NCBI GenBank assembly: GCA_036924285.1
Contig: JAYKYS010000007.1
Location: forward strand, 9,300,001 to 9,364,000
Length of the DNA: 64,000 nucleotides
Direction: 5' to 3'
From: Asterella californica
Lineage: Eukaryota; Streptophyta; Marchantiopsida; Marchantiales; Aytoniaceae
The position numbers and the translations under genes were made by a program. The stretch's first letter is position 1. Each line of letters begins with the position of its first letter. Positions 1-10,975 of this stretch are shown here, piece after piece. The notes beneath the pieces were generated by a model, which saw only the letters and a program-made list of their open reading frames with translations, was not told the origin of the DNA and did not search any database.

Positions 1-1311
1 GGTTGGACAGATGAGAGGTTTCGGAGAGTTAGAAGGAAGGCCTACAACTTCATGTTGCAGGATGGGTTTCTTTGGAAGCGATCGAAGCAAAAAGGTGGAG
101 TACCGCTACGGGTGATTTGCAACAAGGAAGATCAGCAGAAGTTGCTCAAGGCGTTCCATGAGAGTCTTTGGGCTGGACATCGAGGGATTTGGGCCACTTT
201 TACAAAGATGAAAGAGCGGTATTGGTGGAAAAACATGTACAGGGATGTTGTATCTTTTGTGGAGTCTTGTTTGACATGTCAGATGTATTCGAATATACGA
301 CATCGTGACGAATTACATCCGACTTATCCGTTGGCGATCCACTTCAAGTGGGTGGTAGACTTGGTGATTATGCCGGTTGGATTATGGCAGATGAGATACT
401 TGGTACTTGCTAGAGAGGATCTTTCAAATCAAGTCGAGGGTAGGGCGCTTCGGACGAAGACAACTGAAGGGGTATGTAGATTTTTCTTGGAAGAGGTTGT
501 TTGTCGGTATGGATGTGTGGGAAAGATCACTGCAGATCGGGGAGAGCTAGATGCACATGAGGCTCGTGAATTCTTTGCAAGGTGTGGGGTGAGGTTGTCA
601 CTGACAACTGCTTACAACCCCGAAGGGAATGCCAAGAGTGAACGTGGTCATCCACCCATTGTGAAGGCTTTGGTGAAGACTTGTAACGGAAGGGTGCGCG
701 AGTGGCCTCGACTCTTACCATTTGCGTTATGGGCAGATAGAACGACGCACAGCTCGGTGACAGGTTACATGCCGGTGGAACTCATCACAGGTCAGAAGCC
801 TATCATGCCGATTGAAGAACATGTTCTGACATGGAGTGTGTTACCTTGGGAGGACAATTTGACTAGAGAAGAGCTTCTTGCTATTCGAATTAGGCAGTTA
901 GAGAGAAGACCAGAGGATATCCAAACTGCTTTGGATAGGCTGCGAGAAGCACGGTTGAAGAACAAGGTTAGATTTGATCAGCGACATCGTTTGATACCTA
1001 GGGAAATCAAGGAAGGTGATTGGGTGTTAGTCTATGACAACAGTCTAGACAACCAGCATAGTGCACTCCGGAAGTTTTCCAGAAGATGGTTTGGTCCGTA
1101 TGTGGTGAAGAAGGTTCATGACAACGCAACTTACGCCCTGCAAGAGTTGGATGGAACAAGCTTGAAGGTACCAGTGGCAGGTAAACGCATCAAGATTTTC
1201 AAAAAGAGAGATGAGGAGGTCGATCTAGCAGATATCTTGACGGAGTTTCAGTTTGAGGATGAGGATTATGCAGAAGATCTTGAAGGTGAGGTTGGTTACG
1301 ATGGGAAGTAG
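1..1311 (+). CDS. Ty3/gypsy pol, C-terminal integrase part (element A)
   Basis: The frame is open from base 1 to a TAG at 1309-1311, so this is the C-terminal end of a longer polyprotein. Numbering from the Met at 52, an integrase H2C2 zinc-binding module is visible (H36, H43, C73, C76). The catalytic core follows with D103, D162 and E197, which gives the D-D(35)E spacing. The C-terminal GPY/F-type module has the residues WFGPYVV near 346-352. No internal stop is present, which makes this the best-preserved pol in the window. The frame ends about 75 bases before a polypurine tract and the 3' LTR. The rest of the element lies left of the window. Confidence 0.93.
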   Translation, partial: GWTDERFRRVRRKAYNFMLQDGFLWKRSKQKGGVPLRVICNKEDQQKLLKAFHESLWAGHRGIWATFTKMKERYWWKNMYRDVVSFVESCLTCQMYSNIRHRDELHPTYPLAIHFKWVVDLVIMPVGLWQMRYLVLAREDLSNQVEGRALRTKTTEGVCRFFLEEVVCRYGCVGKITADRGELDAHEAREFFARCGVRLSLTTAYNPEGNAKSERGHPPIVKALVKTCNGRVREWPRLLPFALWADRTTHSSVTGYMPVELITGQKPIMPIEEHVLTWSVLPWEDNLTREELLAIRIRQLERRPEDIQTALDRLREARLKNKVRFDQRHRLIPREIKEGDWVLVYDNSLDNQHSALRKFSRRWFGPYVVKKVHDNATYALQELDGTSLKVPVAGKRIKIFKKRDEEVDLADILTEFQFEDEDYAEDLEGEVGYDGK

Positions 1312-1371
1312 GACGATAAGCCGGTCCACTCCTTGCTTGGTATCTCTGGTGCATACCGGAGGATGCACAGG

Positions 1372-1386
1372 TTCAGAGGGGGTGGA
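1372..1386 (+). promoter_or_regulatory. Polypurine tract of element A
   Basis: The purine-rich run TTCAGAGGGGGTGGA directly precedes the LTR start TGTCG. A near-identical sequence precedes the 3' LTR of element C at 16284-16298. The related element D has a shorter version on the opposite strand at 61223-61234. It is the expected primer site for plus-strand DNA synthesis. Confidence 0.8.
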
Positions 1387-1460
1387 TGTCGTGTCGTGGA
1401 CCGGCTCCTACTTGAAATTCAAACTTCGATGCTTGTCGCTCCAAAGACACTCATGAGAAG

Positions 1461-1790
1461 ACAAGCTAGGCCCCAGCTTACGGGTTTTTAGCACCACTTC
1501 GGATCTTCGTTTTTATCGCACCAGTGGATAGAGCTCCTTGTCAGCATTCTATAGGCACTTTGTCTACTTCGTTTGGACGCATAGTGAAGAAGTTACAGGA
1601 CTCGAAAGATGGAGAAAACAAGCTAGACCCCAGCTTAAGAGCTTTTGGTGCAACTTCGGATCTTTACTTTTATCGCATAGATGGATAGAGCTCCTTGTCA
1701 GCTTTCCATGGGCATCTTGTTTATTTCGTTTGGACATCCAGAGAAGAAGTTATGCGATTCGGAAAAAGGCAAAATCAAGTTAGGCCCCTA
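1461..1790 (+). repeat. 157-bp tandem duplication inside LTR A
   Basis: Two copies start at 1461 and 1618, each beginning ACAAGCTAG and followed by CCCCAGCTTA. A third partial copy starts near 1775. Both full copies carry a TGGATAGAGCTCCTTGTCAG stretch. The copies are diverged by point changes. Confidence 0.8.
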
Positions 1791-2049
1791 GTTACTTGCT
1801 GACTGGGTATTTAGGGCCTCATGCGTTATATCAAAGACGCAAGGGGTCTGCTTCTTATTATTGAGGGTTGAACTTCGTACGTACAGACTGTTGCAAGGGG
1901 GCTGCTTAAGGGGCTTGCTTGTTCTTGCGACCTGTCGGTGGATGTTTTGGAGAATTGGGAAGTCCAATACACGCGCGCAAGGTGGCATCGGGTTCAGATC
2001 TGTGCAGGCTACGCACAGGTTAAGACGGTTCTTGAAGAGACGGATCGGG

Positions 2050-2690
2050 GGTTGTGTTCTGGGAGAAATTGAGACGCAGGGAGCAGAATTGGGATTTTCA
2101 GTTACCTGTGAAGAAGAGTTGGACCGTTCGGGCCGTTCCGGAGTCCAAACTTGCTGTCCTTGGATCCATCGGGATCAGAACAACGAGTTCTTCAGGAAAT
2201 TGAAGACGATACAAAGTTTTATCGGACGGTTTGAGAGTTGTGAGAGAAATTGGCTCGCAGGGAAGCGCTTGCGTCAAGTTTTCATCGCCTGCGATCTGAG
2301 ATTGGATTGTTCTTCGCGATCGGTGAGCCAAGCCCTTCGTTCTTGGTGCCTACGCGATCAGGGAGTCCTCATGTACGCATAGGAGAAGACTGTAAGTGAA
2401 TTGGATTGTTGGTTTGGGTGTGGTGAGCAAATTTGAGCCGCAGGGAGCCGATTTACGTCAGTTTTTTGTAGCCTGCGACCAAATTTCTCGAGTAGTTTTG
2501 CAAGGGGAACTCCAAACGGCTTGTTTGGAGTCTTGTTGGGTTCAGGGTAGCCAGATCTACCTACCAGCGAAGACGGATATCAGTTTAGACGATCCGTTTG
2601 TGCGGTGTGAGCGGTTTTAAGCCGCAGGGAAGAGTTTTTGAAGGTTCGGTCACCTGCGACCGAAAATTGGCGATATCTCGACTATCGTGA
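2050..2690 (+). repeat. Four-copy repeat of about 183 bp with hairpin cores in LTR A
   Basis: Diverged copies are anchored by GCAGGGA at about 2075, 2257, 2440 and 2624, a spacing of about 183 bp. In each copy a CCTGCGA-like arm follows 25-35 bases later (CCTGTGA in the first copy), so each unit can form a CGCAGG/CCTGCG stem. This lies in the 3' part of the LTR. Confidence 0.7.
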
Positions 2691-3256
2691 GTCGGATCTG
2701 AAGGTTTCTTGGGCCGAGTCAGGGAAGTCAGAGTCAAATGTTGATAGGGATCAACATTTGAAGATCGTTTGGCGAAAGGAGAAAGTTCCCAGATAGATCT
2801 TTTTTGGTTCCTTCGCTACAGGTTTCGTCCTTTTGAGTTCGTTAAGGACTTAGTTGGTTGTGTATGGCTTGTGGTAGCTAGCTTTAGCCAAGAGCTAGTG
2901 TGTGAATGTGGTTTGGACTTGGGTTTGGATCGCATGATACTGTTGTGGCTCTGGTTGTTAGCAAAGAGAAGTTCCTCTTGCTTTGAGCTACGCTTTGGCG
3001 ATTTCAGACTAGGGTTGCGTTTCAGGGGTTTGTTTTAGGGCTTCTGAAGTAGGTTACAGACCGCTCTGGTCTGTTCCTCAGTTTTGTGCTGTTTGGAGAA
3101 AGAATCGACAGTGTACATACTTTCAGAGTGGTATATATCGCAGCATTCCTTTTCGTGGTTGTTCTTCTCTGTCTTGTCTCTGTTTGGCACACAACATCTC
3201 CACAGCCAGGAACCTCGCGTTTTCCTGGACATCCTTCACGCACAAAATATCCGACA

Positions 3257-5880
3257 CGATAGCGGGTAAGTTGGCACGAGACCATCCCTATACCGCATCT
3301 TTGAATAGAACTGGCAATGCAAGCAAGAGCTGACGTAGTTCACCACATCCTGATACAGACCTTTCCACCAGTATCTCTCCTTCAACTTGGTGTAGGTAGC
3401 CCAAATCCCTCGATGTCCGGCCCATAAGGTATCATGGAACTCCTTCATTAGTTGCTGCTTAGTCTCTTGATCGTCCACTACCCGTATGAACATCCCATCT
3501 CTCCTCTGTGGTCGTCTCCAAAGATACCCATCATGCAGAAGATAGTTGTAAGCTTGTTTCCTTATCTCTCTGAACTCAACCTTGCTCCACCTCTCTTGCC
3601 TCTCCAACAAGCTCAGATAATATCCCATGTCACGAAGTCTACCTGTGTAAAGCTCTTCTCTAAACATCAAAGGCCCCAAGTTCGTAGCTCGTCGATTAAC
3701 CTGACACTGAGCATCCTTTCTCTCTTCTTCCTCAGCTTCTGAAATCATGACATCCTCATCTACAAATCGAGCCCTCGACAACATATCTGCGACCATATTC
3801 TCCTTTCCTTTTATATGCTTCAGCTCTGGATTCAAGCTCCTAATATAAGCAATCCAACGTAACATCGCTATGTCTGGCGTGTTACAGTTGGATATCATGC
3901 CTAGTAGAGGTAGACAATCCGTCTCTAGGACTACATGAGCACCAATCAGAAACTCACGATCTGTCTTCATTGCTGTCACCGCTCCCCACAACTCACGCTT
4001 CACCTGAGGATAGTCTCGTTGCCTGTCTGTCAAGATCCTAGCTCCAAACCTAGAGGTAAGCCGCATACCATCCGCATCATCTTGACCTATCGCCCAACCA
4101 ATCGCCTTTGGACTAGTATCTACTGTGACAATGACAGGTCTCCCACATCCGTAGTCTACTCTTCTCAGAACAGGTGGAGACTGTAGAGCCTCCTTCAACC
4201 TATTCATAGCTTCTCGATGGACTGATGTCCATACAAACCGCTTACCCTTCCTCAATAATGCATACAAAGGCTCAGCAACATGAGCATAATGAGGAATGGA
4301 TAAACGATAAAATACGCAAGCACCTAGAAAGCGCCGAACCTCTGTGATATTCCTACAGTCTGCCATCCTAGCTATAGCTTCAACCTTCTCGGGGTTCGGT
4401 CGTCTTCCAAAAGCGCCACACAGATGTCCAACCACTAAAATCTCAGACACACCAAACTTGGACTTAGCTCCTGACAGGGTGAGATGTACCTCCTCCAGAC
4501 GAGTCAAGATACGTTCTACATCCTTGATATGGTCTGCAACAAACCTTCTGCATCCATTTGCAAGTACTGCTTCATCCTTGTCTTCAACCGCGCAACCCTT
4601 TATGGGAATATCGTCTAGAAATGGAATGGTAACATCATGCACAAACTCCCTTAGTACCTTATGCATCGCGTTCTGCATATGAGCCACCGAGTTCGTTGCT
4701 CCTTGTGGAAGAGTACACATCCTCATCAATCCCAGGGGCGTACGCATAGTAGTTAAATCTCTACTCTCCACAGCCAGCTGGAACTGATCATAACCAGAAT
4801 ATAGATTTCCTATCGAATAGATAGCTCTCCCTGCAAATGCCTCTGCTACCTCTTCAATCACAGGACCCGTCCCAACGTTACGAATGGTTACGTTATTCGC
4901 AGGCTGTAGGTCTTGAATAAAACGCAAAGCTCCTGACTTCTTGGGTACAGTGAACCACCTGCTAGAATATGGCCCCATAGACGGCTCAACTCCTCATCTG
5001 TACCTTCTCCTTCAACAACTCGATGAGTTTAGGCAACAAAGCACGAGGAACTGGGATCGGTTTCAAGTCCCAAGGCACATGAGGGATTGTGAATATAACC
5101 ATAGGCGCTATAACCTTTGGGTCCACACAACCTATCTCCTCTGCTGAAAAAGAGAATGCTTTACCATGCTTCACTATCATATGTTCAAACACTGTCTTCT
5201 CGACCTCAGTCAAGAAATCACCCCCTCCTATCTGGAGCTCCTTCAATGTCTCCTCAGTAAATTGGTGTCCTACTCGTCTATGATCACGCAATATAGGCTC
5301 ACCCACTAACTGTACTTGCTGCTGGGAGTTAGCAGGTAGTTGAGCTGCTACCGGTCTTACCTTTCTCAGTACAGATTTGTACTTCGCATGGACGTCTGCT
5401 TCCTGAGGGAGTGCACACCAACAACTTGCTTCTCTCCCTTCATTATTCTGCATCGGATGAGGAAAGAACTGCAGGTATGTAGCAATCTCCTTATATATGC
5501 ATCGAGAATGGATAGGGATCACCACCACACTATTTTTCCCCTCCATCAATCTACTCACATTGTCTAACCAACCAACAGCTGACTGTACAGACATAAACTC
5601 TTCAAACAAACCAGAAACCACTTCGTCTTCAGATAGAACTCCTACACGCCACAACCCTGATACCTATTTCACCATCCATCTTTTTGTATTTTCCTCCATA
5701 TCTTCAACTCTTGTAAATCGGCTCCACCCATCTACTTCAAACATCAGCAATCCAGACTGCCAACTCTGTACACCACACATGTATCCAGACCTTTGTACAT
5801 GTCTCGCTTCCAACTCTGACGGGACCTCAACAGTAGGTTCTACACCCCTGTCTTCCCGCTCTACAGGAGTAGATTGCGAA
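3257..5880 (-). pseudogene. Ty3/gypsy pol of element B (RT, RNase H, start of integrase), truncated
   Basis: Reading right to left, the pol frame begins near 5880 in a different frame from gag-pro and crosses a TAG near 5664. It shifts frame at about 4985 and is then open to 3257. Visible parts are RT with the catalytic box FLDD and a YSIGNLYSGYDQF motif, where Asn stands in the place of the usual first catalytic Asp. RNase H follows (VTVDTSP, ELWG, ETD, DMLSR), then the integrase zinc-binding module. The frame stops at PTYPLS because the end of LTR A begins there. The remainder of the integrase should lie beyond element A, left of the window. The Asn substitution and frameshifts imply an inactive copy. 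Confidence 0.9.
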
Positions 5881-8449
5881 AAACCTTACATCTCTTCGTC
5901 TGAGAATCTCTAAGGGTTTGTCTGTTCCGATCATGTCTTGAACGAACCGTCAAAAATTGTACTAAGTACTTGTCATCAAGACTCCGAATTCTAGCATAAT
6001 GAGACCCATCGTTCATCACCTTTGTCTCCATCCGAACAGCGGTGATGTATGGTTGACCCAGTATGACAGGATAGGAGGCAGATGACTGTACAAAGAAATG
6101 CTGATCAACCTCTACATCCCCAATCCTTACACGCATATTGGGACAAGCTCCGTATAACTCACCCTTTTGGTTATTTGCAGCTCGAAGCACCCAACCATGA
6201 TTCCTTTCGATTGACCACTGTCCCTTTTCATACACCTCCTTGGAAATGATGTTGATCTCCGACCCGTGATCCACAAGTGCAGGTACTGACTCAAAAAGTC
6301 CTCCAAGCCGAACTTGCGTATCTGTTGTCGCTCTTGCCCAGTGCTTCTCCTTGAAATCGCTGTCTGCGCCTGACCCATCCTCTTCAAACTCTTCATCTTC
6401 ATTCTCAATAACAGCAGGACCAGCAACCCATGCCTCATACTTATCATCTCCGAACTGATCAACACCAATAGCATCTACTGCTCCAACCACCAGACTACTT
6501 ACTTGTTCAGTCAATACCTGTCTCTTTCTCTTCATGATATCTATTACCAACTCATGAAACTCTCTCTTTGCGATACCAAGCACTTCACGAAGAGTAAACT
6601 CAACTCTAGCATCCAAAATGCGTTGCTCTAGAACAGCACGCAAGTCTGTTGTTGTTTCGATGTCTGCCACTAACTTGTAAGCTGGACCTTTCCCCTTCTC
6701 TTGTGCTGTAAACCTCTTTCCCCGTACTCTATCTGTAGCAGTAGTCTCCTGTGGCAAATCCTGCACACCTTCCATAGGATCTACTGCAGGTGGTGGAGCT
6801 GTAGAGGTAGAAGGTATATCCTCTGCAGCAGGAAATCTTCCAGCTGGTACAGATGGTGATGGTTCCGCTGCTCTCCTCCTTGTAACCCTCCGACGGTCAC
6901 TGTCCTCTGGTACTCCTGCATCTAAATCAGAAGCGTCCCGTCTTCTTTTGTCTTCGATCATGGCATCTTGTTCACCACTCGTCTCTAAAAACGCTCGAAT
7001 AGAAGTTGCATCTACTGGGTCTCTCCATCCAGTAGCTCTCCTAATGCTTTCAGCACCTCTCTTCATCATTTCAACCGGAACCTCAACAGCTTGCTCAACC
7101 ATAGTTGGATTAGAGCGCACCTCAACTCTCCCAGTATATACATCAGCCTCCGCAGAACCCGCAGTCATCGTTGTAGTATTTGCACCAGTAAGTGCTGGAA
7201 GAGAACTCCTCATTCCTCCTCTTTCAAAATATGTGTTCAGAGGCTGCCCAGTGGCGGTTAGATACAACCTGTTGTTCTGATAGTTGACTACGCCCTCTCG
7301 CAAGGCAACCGCCAAGTCTTGACAGTCTCCTCTGAGATGATCTGGACTATCGCACCAAATACATCTCCTGGTAAAGGTTCCTCCTACGGGTCGGGCACCT
7401 GGTGCAACAGGTCGTTGATCTCTCCTCAAGTCTGCCATCTCAACCCTCAAATCTCTCAACTGTTGAGTAAGTTCTTCTATCAAGTTATGTTGATTTCGGT
7501 TCTCAACAGGTCGCTGCTGCTGTCTAGGTCCTCTCTGTGCTGGGATAGGTACTGCAGGCGCTTGAGGAACCACTTGGGGAACCACTATAGGTGCTTGAGG
7601 AATCACAATAGGTGCTTGAGGTATTGCAGGAGGAGCTACAGGAACATGAGGAGCTACTCTCTGCTCTGGCAAGGTCTCTAGCTGCAGTACCATCCTACCA
7701 CGACGTTGTCTAGCAAGGGTGGATACTGCTTCCTCTACTCTCCTCCAATCAGATGTAACTCCCCCTTCAGCCCCTCGATCAGCCAACATGAAACAAAGCC
7801 TATCTGCTGTGAACTCATCCAGAGCCCTTAAGAACAACTCTATCTTCCTAGCATCCAACGTCAACCTCTCCAGACCAGAAAGCTGAGAGTACCTCTTCTC
7901 AAATTCACGGATCACTTCATTCAATCCCATGGAACGTCCAGGCTGACGCTCTATCCAATCCATGAGAGTTCTTCTGGTAACTCTTTCAGAGTCCTCTTCT
8001 AGAAATTCTTCTCTCAGTGCACGTTCAAACAGAGTCCACCCACCTAAATGTCTTCTCTGTAAATTTCTAACCTTCTCTCTCAATTCAGGGACAACAGTCA
8101 ACTCAAAGCTTAGAATTACCTCAACTTCAGGTGCCCTGATCAACTCCATTTCACCCACATACTCCCGCAGGTACCTAGTAACATCTCTTCCATCAAATCG
8201 CCCACATCGACCAACAATTGCTTGTAACGCCTTCGTGGATTTCTGCTCACCTCCTCCAGCTGCAGGCTGTTGTTGAATCAAGGCAGCCAACGCCTGAAGA
8301 ATCTGAGATGTGTCTATGGCAGGCTGTGCTTCTGCTGTTGGAACCACCGTAGGTCCTCCTTGAGAACCAACTCCATCATGACCAGGAGTCCCTTGAACAT
8401 GAGCACCTTGAGCAGCAGTCACCCCTTGTACAGCAGCACTGTAATCCAT
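5861..8449 (-). CDS. Ty3/gypsy gag-protease polyprotein (element B)
   Basis: A single open frame of about 862 codons starts at an ATG at 8449. An N-terminal spacer rich in Gln, Ala and Pro leads into a retrotransposon Gag domain. A CCHC zinc knuckle CIWCDSPDHLRGDC follows near residue 360. A long Pro/Ser/charged linker leads to a retropepsin-like domain near residue 720, with active-site residues ALVDHGSEIN (DHG rather than DTG or DSG) and a later YPVILGQPY motif. The frame ends at 5861 in KVFRNLLL, and pol continues in another frame. It is unusually intact compared with the broken pol next to it. Confidence 0.9.
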   Translation of the reverse strand: MDYSAAVQGVTAAQGAHVQGTPGHDGVGSQGGPTVVPTAEAQPAIDTSQILQALAALIQQQPAAGGGEQKSTKALQAIVGRCGRFDGRDVTRYLREYVGEMELIRAPEVEVILSFELTVVPELREKVRNLQRRHLGGWTLFERALREEFLEEDSERVTRRTLMDWIERQPGRSMGLNEVIREFEKRYSQLSGLERLTLDARKIELFLRALDEFTADRLCFMLADRGAEGGVTSDWRRVEEAVSTLARQRRGRMVLQLETLPEQRVAPHVPVAPPAIPQAPIVIPQAPIVVPQVVPQAPAVPIPAQRGPRQQQRPVENRNQHNLIEELTQQLRDLRVEMADLRRDQRPVAPGARPVGGTFTRRCIWCDSPDHLRGDCQDLAVALREGVVNYQNNRLYLTATGQPLNTYFERGGMRSSLPALTGANTTTMTAGSAEADVYTGRVEVRSNPTMVEQAVEVPVEMMKRGAESIRRATGWRDPVDATSIRAFLETSGEQDAMIEDKRRRDASDLDAGVPEDSDRRRVTRRRAAEPSPSVPAGRFPAAEDIPSTSTAPPPAVDPMEGVQDLPQETTATDRVRGKRFTAQEKGKGPAYKLVADIETTTDLRAVLEQRILDARVEFTLREVLGIAKREFHELVIDIMKRKRQVLTEQVSSLVVGAVDAIGVDQFGDDKYEAWVAGPAVIENEDEEFEEDGSGADSDFKEKHWARATTDTQVRLGGLFESVPALVDHGSEINIISKEVYEKGQWSIERNHGWVLRAANNQKGELYGACPNMRVRIGDVEVDQHFFVQSSASYPVILGQPYITAVRMETKVMNDGSHYARIRSLDDKYLVQFLTVRSRHDRNRQTLRDSQTKRCKVFRNLLL

Positions 8450-8486
8450 TTTCAACCCAATCTAGCCAATTCTTCAAATCGATCAC

Positions 8487-8514
8487 CCCAATTGCTCTCA
8501 GTGGAAGCACCAGA
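8487..8514 (-). promoter_or_regulatory. Primer-binding site region of element B
   Basis: On the minus strand the LTR ends CCACGACA, and two bases later the sequence TGGTGCTTCCACTGAGAG begins. The TGG start next to the LTR end is what a tRNA primer-binding site requires. I did not match the tRNA. Confidence 0.6.
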
Positions 8515-10448
8515 TGTCGTGGTGAGAGTCTTTCTTGGGGAGGGCGGACCTCCTGACTGTGATAGATCAAAGAGAAATGACCAGAAAGGAAAATAGGTCG
8601 CTACAGATGATAAAATCTCAAAACACAGCCTCTTGTGCCCACCAATTGCAAAACAAACACTCAAGCACGCACTCAGGTACACAAATATGTCTCTCCGGAG
8701 TAGAAATAGCTTTATTTCAGCGTAAACTGCTTCACTGTTAAGAAAATATCTCTCTCCTCCTCTCCTAAGTCCTTCTCAGCTGAAAATTCCAAGGAATTTG
8801 ATCTTACGACAACCAAAGCCTTGTCAAAAACGATCTCCTTCCAATAAACCACCTCTGTCCGTTCAATTCTACTCCTTTCAAACCTCAAAACTGTGTAACA
8901 TATGAGGTTCTTGTCTCCAAAACACTTTCCTGCCTCTCTCACGATCTCCCCTGCTCACTCCACTCAAATCTGTCAGAAAAATCGATCCTCACTCAGCCTC
9001 CAAGCTTCTGAGCGTCTCCTCTCCTCAATCCACTTAATTCTGTCAGAAAAATCGACCCCCACTCAGCCTCCAAGCTTCTGAGCGTCTCCTCTCCTCAATC
9101 CACTTAATTCTGTCAGAAAAATCGATCCCCACTCAGCCTCCAAGCTTCTCAGCGTCTCCTCTCCTTAATCCACTCAATTCTGTCAGAAAAATTGATCCCC
9201 ACTCAGCCTCCAAGCTTCTCAGCGTCTCCTCTCCTCAATCCCTAATTCTGCTCCTTTTTCCTCCTTCCGCCCCAGTTCTCTCAGAAAACTCCCTTGAAAA
9301 GTGTCCCCCGATCTCCAGCCGTCGCAGGTATTAAACCTAAAAGTTAAGGCCCCAGCTTAAGCTGCCCCCTTGCTCTCCTTATAAGTGCAGTCACTTATCA
9401 CAAGCAGGGCCCTAGCTTAAGCTGCCCCCCTGCTGTCCTTATGCGTACAGAGCATTATTTACAAAGTTGGCCCCCTTTTTAATACAAGTTTCACAGTTGT
9501 CTCCACAAACTCTACCCCTACACTAATAAAGGTTCACATAACCTAATTCTCCATCGCAAGCCTACTCGATGCTTATTTAACTAATTAGCAAAAGTTTCCT
9601 GTGCTCTTGATGTCATCTTGATGTCATCCTGAATATACTACAAGCCATCCAATGTAGGCCGAAGCCCTAACACTTATGAGGCTGCCCCACAGGGCTTACA
9701 GCCCCCCCATATGCGCACCAGGTATCTCCCATAGTATATTCAGGATGGCATGCGGAGGCTTAGGCCAGGAAGCCCACGATTAAGAGAGATACCGGTCTCC
9801 CGCCCCTAGGTATACAGGACATGGCTGCATACCCAACATAGACTCCCATCCGGGAGGCCAACATGCCAGAATAGGAACCAGAGGCCAGGAGGGATTGATC
9901 CTGAGACCACTTCCCTCCTAGGCAGGCGCCCTATCACTGGGATGGCCTTTGGTTCCGTTCAAAAAGGTTTAACAGTCTGTACATATGCTTTACTAAGGAA
10001 ATCTTCTTGTAAAGTCTTTACTAGCCTTTTCTGTGCTAACTTCTCCATACAACTCCGTTTTAAACGAGTAAAGAGTCAAAACTATAGTTTTTGTGAACAC
10101 CTACACACTCACGCAATCAGATTCTGAGTTCGAGTCACGAGTCAGAATCGACAGATTTCTCTCTATCGCATATTTCTTAGTTTAAAACACGTGCTAACTA
10201 TTACTTAAAGCACTTTCTGTCAAAACTAGAAGCATGAGGTCGCTCTCCTCGTCGAACTTCACATTCTGGTGTCTTTCGACTCCCTCAGGGGTGATATTCC
10301 AACCCAAGCTAGGAGGCAGCTTGTCAAGCATGGCCCTAGCTTAGCTCCTGCCTAGCTTGTTAAGCTGCAGGGCAGCTTCCTTTACACAATATAGGAAAAA
10401 ATCTCTTTGCATTACTTTTCACTGTACAGACCTATGTACAATACGACA
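8515..10448 (-). repeat. 5' LTR of gypsy element B (1934 bp)
   Basis: On the minus strand the LTR runs from TGTCGTATTG at 10448 to CCACGACA at 8515, next to the primer-binding region. Its 10.30-10.45 kb and 9.7-9.95 kb parts are clearly homologous to 61.07-61.22 kb and 60.5-60.74 kb, so element D belongs to the same family. It contains a 70-bp tandem array. The right flank begins ccgca. Confidence 0.78.
8945..9250 (-). repeat. 70-bp tandem array in LTR B
   Basis: The phrase TGTCAGAAAAATCGA or a one-base variant recurs at 8971, 9041, 9111 and 9181, exactly 70 bases apart. Each is followed by ACTCAGCCTCCAAGCTTCT. There are about four full copies, nearly identical, with no unique spacers between them. 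Confidence 0.92.
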
Positions 10449-10639
10449 CCGCAAACAATAATGGAGACATTTTGGGTGGAAATTGGTTTTGTCAGTAGAA
10501 AGGAGGCAACAAATAATATTTTTTCATTTTTTCTAGAAATAATTGCTAATTTACATTTAAAAGTTTATTTTTCCTTTTCAAAGATCGACGCAAGACCAGT
10601 ACTTTTGGTAAAAAGACTAGCAGTCTGAATAGTATATTA
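10449..10639. other. Short flank of element B, nothing recognised
   Basis: AT-rich sequence right of LTR B. I see no coding motif. It is the probable insertion target of element B. Confidence 0.4.
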
Positions 10640-10975
10640 GAGGAATTCCTAAGGGTTGTTGAGGAAGTGAAGGTTAGAATGAGAAGATTGGAAATGTTTG
10701 ATAATGATGTAGTTCATATTACTTTGGTGTCTAGATTACATTAGAAGTATTGTAGTTTTCATTCACTCTTTGTGTTCTTAAAAAATACTGTTGGGTCAAA
10801 CGGATACACGAACATGTTCGATGCTCTTGTGGTTCAAAGAGGAGTTTTATACGGGAAGGTTATTAGGTTGTATCTGAGTTCTTTATACAGACGAGAGGGT
10901 TGGAGTGATGCAAAGTTTTCAAGAAGATCAGACGAAAGGCATACGCTTACATTCTATGTGAAGATTATTTGAGAA
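10640..10975 (+). pseudogene. Degenerate gypsy pol fragment (RNase H to integrase linker)
   Basis: The plus-strand frame at 10772-10972 reads YLSSLYRREGWSDAKFSRRS. It aligns with the linker before integrase in elements B (YLSLLERQERWSKVEFREI) and C (ARGWSDADFKRI). Integrase itself is missing and the flanking frames are broken. It is an old fragment of the A/B/C lineage. Confidence 0.6.

Larger units (their letters stand above)
1387..3256 (+). repeat. 3' LTR of gypsy element A (1870 bp)
   Basis: The LTR starts TGTCGTG right after the polypurine tract and ends CCGACA, where it abuts the broken integrase frame of element B. The short ends resemble those of elements B, C and D (TGTCG...CGACA). 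Inside are a 157-bp tandem duplication near the 5' end and a four-copy repeat of about 183 bp in the 3' half. The matching 5' LTR and the left target-site copy are outside the window. The right flank begins cgata, the predicted target duplication. Confidence 0.8.

Noticed and set aside
3452..8276. Many plus-strand open frames across 3.4-8.3 kb
   Set aside because: They lie opposite the gag-pro and pol frames of element B and show no domains.
8945..9250. Regular 70-bp repeats as a CRISPR array
   Set aside because: There are no unique spacers, the repeats are contiguous, and they lie in an LTR of a plant retrotransposon.
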